Below, in pieces: positions 7,210-10,768 of a stretch of 10,768 nucleotides of DNA. Each line of letters starts with the position of its first letter. The first letter of the stretch is position 1. Both the position numbers and the translations under genes were made by a program. This DNA is from an uncultured Capnocytophaga sp. (lineage in GTDB: Bacteria > Bacteroidota > Bacteroidia > Flavobacteriales > Flavobacteriaceae), in contig CAJZFM010000051.1 of NCBI GenBank assembly GCA_915070235.1, positions 1 to 10,768 of the forward strand, written 5' to 3'. A model generated the notes under the pieces. It searched no databases. It worked only from the letters and a program-made list of their open reading frames with translations, and was not told the origin of the DNA.

Positions 7210-8049
7210 CTATTTCAATATTTTACGTATATAGTTGGCTTCTTTGATATCTTGGGTAATACCGTCTGCTTGGTTGGTTTCGAGCAGATGTTTGAAGTTT
7301 TCTAAGTTTTTGATGTATTCGGTGAGGGCTTTAAGGACATTAACCTTGTTTTCCAAGAAGATAGGTGTCCACATCTGTGGGTGGCTCTTGGCCAAACGAA
7401 CGGTAGAGGCAAAACCTGTGCTGGCCAAATCAAAGATTTGGGCTTCGTCCTTTTCTATCTCCAATACGGTCTTGCCCAACATAAAGGAACTCACGTGAGA
7501 GAGGTGGGAGACATAGGCAGTGTGAAGATCATGATCGGTAGGCGACATCATCTTTACCCGCATATTGAGCGCTTTGCTAATATCCAAAGCCCTATCTAGG
7601 AGCTTCCAATTGCTCTTCTCCACCTCGCACAAGGCCATTACCTTACCGTCAAAAAGGTCGTAGAGAGCTGCCTGTGGTCCAGAGTGTTCGGTACCTGCCA
7701 TAGGGTGAGCGGCCACAAACTGACTGCGACGGGGGTGCTCGGCAAGTTCGGCACAGATAGGCGCCTTAACCGAACCTGCGTCCATGACCAAAGTGTTCTC
7801 GCCCACATGGTCTAAAGCCTCACGGACTACCTCAACAGTACGATCCACAGGGACAGCCACCAGTACCACATCGGCATCGGAAAGCGCTGTGTAATCCACC
7901 GCTTGGGAAATAATCCCTAAGGCAAGTGCCTCTTGCACATGTTCGGGGTTTTTATCTATACCTACCACAGTGTATTGTAGGCGTTTTTTGAGTTCTAAGG
8001 CAAAAGACCCCCCTATGAGTCCTAAGCCTATAATCACTGCTTTTTTCAT
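7210..8049 (-). CDS. tyrA: Prephenate dehydrogenase
   Basis: TyrA oxidatively decarboxylates prephenate to 4-hydroxyphenylpyruvate with NAD(P)+, the committed step to tyrosine. The 279-residue protein starts MKKAVIIGLGLIGGS, a Rossmann dinucleotide fold with GLGLIGGS at 8-15. HPMAGTEHSG (115-124) is the family's conserved prephenate-site stretch, followed by the helical dimerisation domain with TDHDLHTAYVSHLSHVSSF (171-189) and STGFASTVRLA (210-220). Neither a chorismate mutase nor an ACT domain is present, so no built-in tyrosine-binding regulatory domain is visible. A longer frame reaches a GTG at 8076, but those nine codons lie inside a terminator hairpin and U-tract, so ATG 8049 is preferred. 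It sits alone, not beside other aromatic amino acid genes, downstream of the ribosomal operon on the same strand and convergent with waaA. Confidence 0.95.
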   Translation of the reverse strand: MKKAVIIGLGLIGGSFALELKKRLQYTVVGIDKNPEHVQEALALGIISQAVDYTALSDADVVLVAVPVDRTVEVVREALDHVGENTLVMDAGSVKAPICAELAEHPRRSQFVAAHPMAGTEHSGPQAALYDLFDGKVMALCEVEKSNWKLLDRALDISKALNMRVKMMSPTDHDLHTAYVSHLSHVSSFMLGKTVLEIEKDEAQIFDLASTGFASTVRLAKSHPQMWTPIFLENKVNVLKALTEYIKNLENFKHLLETNQADGITQDIKEANYIRKILK

Positions 8050-8059
8050 GGTTAGAAAC

Positions 8060-8092
8060 AAAAAAAGACTACTCACATACCATGAATAGTCT
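8060..8092 (-). terminator. Intrinsic terminator immediately upstream of tyrA
   Basis: On the minus strand, AGACTATTCA (8092-8083) pairs with TGAGTAGTCT (8075-8066) as a 10-bp stem with one G-U, loop of 7 nt (8082-8076), followed by seven T (8066-8060). It would end transcription coming from the ribosomal operon. Its U-tract ends only 10 nt before the tyrA ATG, so a tyrA transcript must either read through it or begin within a few bases. Confidence 0.75.
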
Positions 8093-8111
8093 GCTGTGTT
8101 ATGATCTTTAT

Positions 8112-8147
8112 AACTGAAAACAACAAGAAAGCCCTTATAAGGGGCTT
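8112..8147 (-). terminator. Candidate terminator just after the DUF4295 gene
   Basis: Minus-strand stem AAGCCC (8147-8142) with GGGCTT (8134-8129), 7-nt loop, then a T-rich but interrupted tail (TTCTTGTTGTTTT). It starts 2 nt after the DUF4295 stop. With the stronger hairpin at 8060-8092 it forms a tandem pair of terminators. Confidence 0.5.
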
Positions 8148-8149
8148 AC

Positions 8150-8302
8150 TTATTTCTTCTTTAAGAATTCTTCTGCTAATTCAGGAGCCATTACACCTTC
8201 TACAAAAGTATAAGCACCTGTTTTAGGTGATTTCACCATTTTGATTACTTTGGTCAATCGCTTAGATTTACCCTGTAAAGTTGCTACTGTCTTCTTTGCC
8301 AT
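8150..8302 (-). CDS. DUF4295 family small basic protein
   Basis: This 50-residue protein, MAKKTVATLQGKSKRLTKVI and onward to a KKK C-terminus, is too short for many ORF callers. It is lysine-rich and matches my recollection of DUF4295, a family found in Bacteroidota directly after rpmB and rpmG; the segment VIKMVKSPKTGAYTFVEGVM (19-38) is the recognisable core. The start ATG is at 8302 and the stop TAA at 8152-8150. It begins 8 nt after the rpmG stop on the same strand, so it belongs to the same operon. The size, charge and neighbours suggest a ribosome-associated role, but no function is established that I know of. Confidence 0.9.
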   Translation of the reverse strand: MAKKTVATLQGKSKRLTKVIKMVKSPKTGAYTFVEGVMAPELAEEFLKKK

Positions 8303-8310
8303 AGTATTAC

Positions 8311-8493
8311 TTATTTAATTTCTTTATGCACGGTAACTCTCTTTAGGATAGGGTTGTATTTCTTAAGCTCCAACCTATCTGGAGTATTTTTTTTGTTTTT
8401 AGTAGTGATATATCTTGAAGTTCCTGGAAGTCCAGAATCCTTATGTTCAGTACATTCTAAGATTACTTGTATTCTATTTCCTTTTTTAGCCAT
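8311..8493 (-). CDS. rpmG: 50S ribosomal protein L33
   Basis: A 60-residue basic protein of the large ribosomal subunit: [18 protein letters not shown], then [29 protein letters not shown], the standard L33 pattern. Only one cysteine is present (residue 14), so the two CxxC pairs of the zinc-binding form are absent. This is the zinc-independent (C-minus) type. It lies 19 nt downstream of rpmB and 8 nt upstream of the DUF4295 gene, all on the minus strand and presumably one transcript from the promoter near 8785-8816. Confidence 0.97.
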   Translation of the reverse strand: MAKKGNRIQVILECTEHKDSGLPGTSRYITTKNKKNTPDRLELKKYNPILKRVTVHKEIK

Positions 8494-8512
8494 GGTATAT
8501 AATTTTTATAGG

Positions 8513-8749
8513 TTATTTAATAAATCCTTGTTTTTTAGCTTCTTTGATTACCGCAGAAATTCCCTTTTTGTTGATGGTTTTGATAGCGCTTGTAGAAACA
8601 CGAAGGGTTACCCAACGATCTTCTTCAGGAATATAGAAACGCTTGGTTGTCAAATTCGCTTTAAATTTTCTCTTTGTTTTGTTCATGGCGTGAGAAACAT
8701 TGTTTCCACCCATTGCTTTTTTACCTGTCAATTCACAAACTTGTGCCAT
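8513..8749 (-). CDS. rpmB: 50S ribosomal protein L28
   Basis: A 78-residue large-subunit protein. It follows the L28 pattern closely: MAQVCELTGKKAMGGNNVSH (1-20), then NKTKRKFKANLTTKRFYIPE (23-42) and RWVTLRVSTSAIKTINKKGI (45-64). E. coli L28 has the same VC.(V/L)TGK start and TLRVS core. Length is normal and a single cysteine indicates the zinc-independent form. It is the first gene of the rpmB-rpmG-DUF4295 operon, with a likely promoter 36-67 nt upstream of its ATG. Confidence 0.98.
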   Translation of the reverse strand: MAQVCELTGKKAMGGNNVSHAMNKTKRKFKANLTTKRFYIPEEDRWVTLRVSTSAIKTINKKGISAVIKEAKKQGFIK

Positions 8750-8784
8750 TTTATCACTTTTTAGTTCATTATTTTATCGGGGTG

Positions 8785-8816
8785 CAAAGTAACGAACTTT
8801 TATTGAAACTACCAAA
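8785..8816 (-). promoter_or_regulatory. Candidate promoter of the rpmB-rpmG-DUF4295 operon
   Basis: On the minus strand TTTG (8816-8813), a 20-nt spacer and TTACTTTG (8792-8785). The -33 is perfect and the -7 differs from TAnnTTTG at one fixed position. A start near 8778 would give a leader of about 28 nt before the rpmB ATG at 8749. Confidence 0.55.
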
Positions 8817-8845
8817 TTTTTTTCGTTATTTTTTTTGTTAGCCAT

Positions 8846-8906
8846 CAGTGGTTAGTGGTTAGTCATTAGTCACTTCATTAGTCACTAATCATTAGTCATT
8901 AGTCTT
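8846..8906. repeat. 7-nt tandem repeat tract at the lolD 3' end
   Basis: Units on the plus strand: CAGTGGT, TAGTGGT, TAGTCAT, TAGTCAC, a 5-nt interruption TTCAT, then TAGTCAC, TAATCAT, TAGTCAT, TAGTCTT. The lolD stop (TAG, 8887-8885) lies inside it, so the C-terminal MTND of LolD is repeat-encoded. The rest of the gap to rpmB holds the ribosomal promoter. Confidence 0.85.
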
Positions 8907-9553
8907 CCGTCTTGCATGGTAAAAGTCTTATCGGCCATTTGTGCCAGCTGGGTATTGTGAGTTACGATGACGAAAGTTTGGGCAAAGGCATCGCGCAGGG
9001 AGAAGAAGAGCTGATGCAATTGCTGGGCACTCTCCGAGTCAAGGTTACCACTGGGTTCGTCGGCAAAGATCACTGCGGGCTGGTTCATCAGCGCACGGGC
9101 TACAGCTACACGCTGTTGTTCCCCACCTGAGAGCGCATCGGGCTTATGAGAGAGCCTATGGGAAAGGCCTAAATAATCTAATAATTCCTTCGCTCTATGT
9201 TCAGCGACTTGGCGTGAAGTACCCTTGATAAAGGCAGGAATACAAACGTTTTCCAAGGCGGTGAACTCAGGCAGTAGCTGGTGGAACTGGAATATAAACC
9301 CTATATGCTCATTGCGAAATTGTGCTAACTTCTTAGCTGAGAGCTTTTTGACATCTATTCCATTGATAACAAGACTACTCCCCTCGGCTTCGGTCATCGT
9401 ATCAAGTGTGCCGAGGATATGTAGCAGGGTCGTCTTCCCCGCCCCAGAAGCGCCTACTATAGAGACTACTTGGGCTTTCTCCACATGGATATCCACCCCC
9501 TTGAGAATCTCTACTTGGCCGAATTTCTTATGTATATTGGTTGCTGCTATCAA
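8885..9553 (-). CDS. lolD: LolD-type ABC transporter ATP-binding protein
   Basis: LolD is the ATPase of the LolCDE complex, which extracts lipoproteins from the inner membrane for outer-membrane delivery. The 222-residue protein carries Walker [10 protein letters not shown] (34-42), Q-loop Gln89 within [20 protein letters not shown] (84-103), where QFH.LLP.FTALENV is characteristic of LolD, signature LSGGEQQ (141-147), Walker B VIFADEP (161-167) with Glu166, and switch His199. A MacB-like ATPase is the main alternative. The start is unusual: family members begin with Met where this gene has TTG (9553-9551). No ATG, GTG or other TTG occurs in frame between it and the stop at 9634-9632, and the next in-frame Met (53) would delete Walker A. 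A ten-unit heptad array lies directly upstream. Partner permeases LolC/E are not adjacent here, as is common in Bacteroidota. It follows the transglycosylase gene on the same strand and no separate promoter is evident. Confidence 0.9.
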   Translation of the reverse strand: MIAATNIHKKFGQVEILKGVDIHVEKAQVVSIVGASGAGKTTLLHILGTLDTMTEAEGSSLVINGIDVKKLSAKKLAQFRNEHIGFIFQFHQLLPEFTALENVCIPAFIKGTSRQVAEHRAKELLDYLGLSHRLSHKPDALSGGEQQRVAVARALMNQPAVIFADEPSGNLDSESAQQLHQLFFSLRDAFAQTFVIVTHNTQLAQMADKTFTMQDGRLMTND

Positions 9554-9554
9554 A

Positions 9555-9635
9555 TTAGTGAAAAGTGAAAAATGAAAAATGAAAAGTGAAAAGTGAAAAG
9601 TGAAAAGTGAAAAGTGAAAAGTGAAAAGTTGTCAT
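9555..9635 (-). CDS. Candidate 26-codon upstream ORF made of repeat codons, preceding lolD
   Basis: An ATG at 9635-9633 opens a frame that runs through the heptad array and ends at TAA 9557-9555, one base before the TTG start of lolD. The product would be a Phe/His/Ser/Thr-only peptide starting MTTFHFSLFTFHFSLF. The array has no stop codon in any frame on this strand. The ATG is 82 nt from the lolD start, one base out of frame. Whether it is translated is not known; it could couple translation to lolD or be chance. It is listed because its frame depends on the repeat number. Confidence 0.35.
   Translation of the reverse strand: MTTFHFSLFTFHFSLFTFHFSFFTFH
9558..9627. repeat. Ten-unit heptanucleotide array (GTGAAAA on plus, TTTTCAC on minus)
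   Basis: Ten uninterrupted 7-nt units: GTGAAAA twice, ATGAAAA twice, then GTGAAAA six times, total 70 nt. It ends 5 nt before the lolD TTG start codon and lies in the lolD leader. Six identical units in a row make slippage during replication plausible. Read on the lolD strand it codes F-H-F-S-L-F-T in cyclic order and contains no stop in any frame. Confidence 0.95.
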
Positions 9636-9638
9636 AAA

Positions 9639-9673
9639 CTAACAACTAACCACTAATAACTGACCACTAAACT
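9639..9673. repeat. 7-nt tandem repeat tract after the lytic transglycosylase gene
   Basis: Five units on the plus strand: CTAACAA, CTAACCA, CTAATAA, CTGACCA, CTAAACT. It directly follows the transglycosylase stop (9676-9674) and precedes the GTGAAAA array, so the whole 120-nt gap to lolD consists almost entirely of two heptad families. Confidence 0.8.
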
Positions 9674-10633
9674 TTATTTAGGTACTTTGATTACATAGGT
9701 TTTTCCTGACTTGTTTTGGAGGGAGAAATCTCGTATCCAAGGGTTGAGCAGGCGTATAGTCTTGTAATTGGTCTTATAAAGTTTGGCAAAAGAAGCCAAG
9801 TTGGTTATGGTAGAATCCACAGTGATATACTGCACGGGTTCTAAGTTATATAACTGGTCTTGCTTATAATAAAAGCCATACTTCTTTGGGTTTTTCATAA
9901 TCTCCTTAACGGCCAAGATACGGAAGACATAGCGGCTGGTCTCATTGTTCAAGTGCAGGTCATAGTAACTACTTACCTCCTGCTTGCTCAGTTGGTTACG
10001 GATACCCGCCTTACCTGCATTGTAGGCAGCTGCCGCCAGTGTCCAGCTACCCATTTCCTCTTTGGCTTTTTTCAGATATAGACAGGCCGCTTCGGTGGCT
10101 TTTTCTAAGTGATAACGCTCATCTACCGTATCCTCCATTTCCAAGTTGTACTCCTTGGCGGTGTTCTTCATAAACTGCCAGAAGCCTGCTGCTCCTGAGG
10201 GAGAAACCACATTCGTTAGGCCGCTCTCTATCAGGGCTAAGTACTTAAAATCGTTAGGAATATCGTATTTGTGTAAGATCGGCTCTATAATCGGGAAGAA
10301 CTTATGTGCTCGCTTGATAAGCAATAGCCCATTGGACTGCCAATATACATTGACCAACAGCTCCCTATCGAGACGTTCTCTGACATCGGATAGGTGCAAA
10401 GGTACTGCTTCACCTGCGAAATCCAGCTTCTTAGGCAAGTCAAAGGCACGAATCTGATACATAGGCAAGCTATCCCTTTCAGAAATCGCCTCTACCATGA
10501 TGGGGTCGTCCGCACTGAGGGTAGGTACTTCGGATTCAGCAGGAGAAGCCACTGCATTGATAAGCAATAGGGCTATGGCGAGCACCCCTATCCCACTGAA
10601 TATCTTTTGACAAATAGAAAAAAACTTACTCAT
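9674..10633 (-). CDS. Lytic transglycosylase, MltD-like, with degenerate C-terminal LysM-like region
   Basis: The 319-residue enzyme would cleave peptidoglycan glycan strands to 1,6-anhydro products in the periplasm. An N-terminal hydrophobic segment (about 11-28, GIGVLAIALLLINAVAS region) acts as signal or anchor; there is no lipobox Cys, unlike lipoprotein MltD. The SLT domain spans about 110-235: KYLALIESGL with catalytic Glu136, SPSGAAGFWQF (144-154) and AAAYNAGKAGI (202-212). The C-terminal part (about 268-319, YITVDSTITNLASFAKLY... and TYVIKVPK) resembles one LysM module. The frame extends two codons upstream to a TTG (10639), but ATG 10633 is the better start. It reads toward lolD with a 120-nt repeat-filled gap, and a promoter-like element lies 80 nt upstream of the ATG. 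The family is confident; which Mlt subgroup is less so. Confidence 0.92.
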   Translation of the reverse strand: MSKFFSICQKIFSGIGVLAIALLLINAVASPAESEVPTLSADDPIMVEAISERDSLPMYQIRAFDLPKKLDFAGEAVPLHLSDVRERLDRELLVNVYWQSNGLLLIKRAHKFFPIIEPILHKYDIPNDFKYLALIESGLTNVVSPSGAAGFWQFMKNTAKEYNLEMEDTVDERYHLEKATEAACLYLKKAKEEMGSWTLAAAAYNAGKAGIRNQLSKQEVSSYYDLHLNNETSRYVFRILAVKEIMKNPKKYGFYYKQDQLYNLEPVQYITVDSTITNLASFAKLYKTNYKTIRLLNPWIRDFSLQNKSGKTYVIKVPK

Positions 10634-10711
10634 TTTCAATAGTTTATATTACACATAATCGCTCTTTCCTTGTAGGTAATAGGCAAGAAATACAAGAGTT
10701 ATTTCTGCGCA

Positions 10712-10741
10712 CAAAGATAAAGAAAAAAGTAGAAAGTAAAA
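10712..10741 (-). promoter_or_regulatory. Candidate promoter of the lytic transglycosylase gene
   Basis: On the minus strand TTTT (10741-10738), an 18-nt spacer and a perfect -7 element TATCTTTG (10719-10712). It would give a leader of roughly 70 nt. It may also serve lolD. The remaining 10742-10768 ends with CAACTTTTTTCACT, similar to the start of the TTTTCAC array seen before lolD. Confidence 0.55.
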
Positions 10742-10768
10742 GTTTTTTTTATCTCAACTTTTTTCACT

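Noticed and set aside
8050..8076. GTG-initiated nine-codon extension of TyrA
   Set aside because: The codons derive from terminator stem and U-tract; the Rossmann fold begins right after the ATG at 8049.
486..9673. Short repeats as a CRISPR array
   Set aside because: Units are 7 nt, contiguous and without spacers, and no cas gene is present.
10634..10639. TTG start two codons before the transglycosylase ATG
   Set aside because: An ATG in good context lies two codons downstream and the extension adds nothing recognisable.

Overview
The window looks like a chromosomal segment of a Bacteroidota member, most probably a flavobacterium. The evidence is the rpmB-rpmG-DUF4295 trio, several promoter-like TAnnTTTG elements spaced as Bacteroidota -7/-33 promoters, a single-chain 1221-residue PurL and the WaaA type. 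The yellow-pigment-associated flavodoxin-like protein and the abundant short intergenic repeats remind me of Capnocytophaga. That genus guess is an inference, not something the sequence proves.

Layout, left to right. On the minus strand at 1-5618 lie, in transcription order, a small lipoprotein gene (5618-5178), purL (5084-1419), a flavodoxin-like membrane-anchored oxidoreductase (1415-492, only 3 nt after purL) and the N-terminal part of an MFS transporter (479 to beyond the window edge). Divergent from the lipoprotein gene is waaA (Kdo transferase) on the plus strand; a promoter inside its longest ORF indicates a start at 5744, not 5717. waaA converges on tyrA (prephenate dehydrogenase, minus), with a 221-nt gap that contains a long inverted repeat. 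Upstream of tyrA is the ribosomal operon rpmB-rpmG-DUF4295 (minus), closed by two hairpins; the second is a good intrinsic terminator lying directly in front of the tyrA start. The right end holds a LolD-type ABC ATPase gene and, upstream of it, an MltD-like lytic transglycosylase gene with its own promoter.

The genes are mostly housekeeping: purine and tyrosine synthesis, ribosome, and envelope biogenesis (WaaA, LolD, transglycosylase, lipoprotein). No phage, insertion sequence, CRISPR, tRNA or rRNA was seen.

The unusual content is in the gaps. Most gene boundaries outside the tightly packed operons carry short tandem arrays with an exact 7-nt period (variants of TAATGAT, TAGTCAT, CTAACCA, GTGAAAA). 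Several genes end inside these arrays, so their last few residues are repeat-encoded. The most striking array is ten 7-mers between an upstream ATG and the TTG start of lolD. At present the ATG opens a 26-codon ORF that stops one base before lolD; losing one unit or gaining two would fuse it in frame to lolD. This has the structure of a repeat-length switch on an envelope-transport gene.
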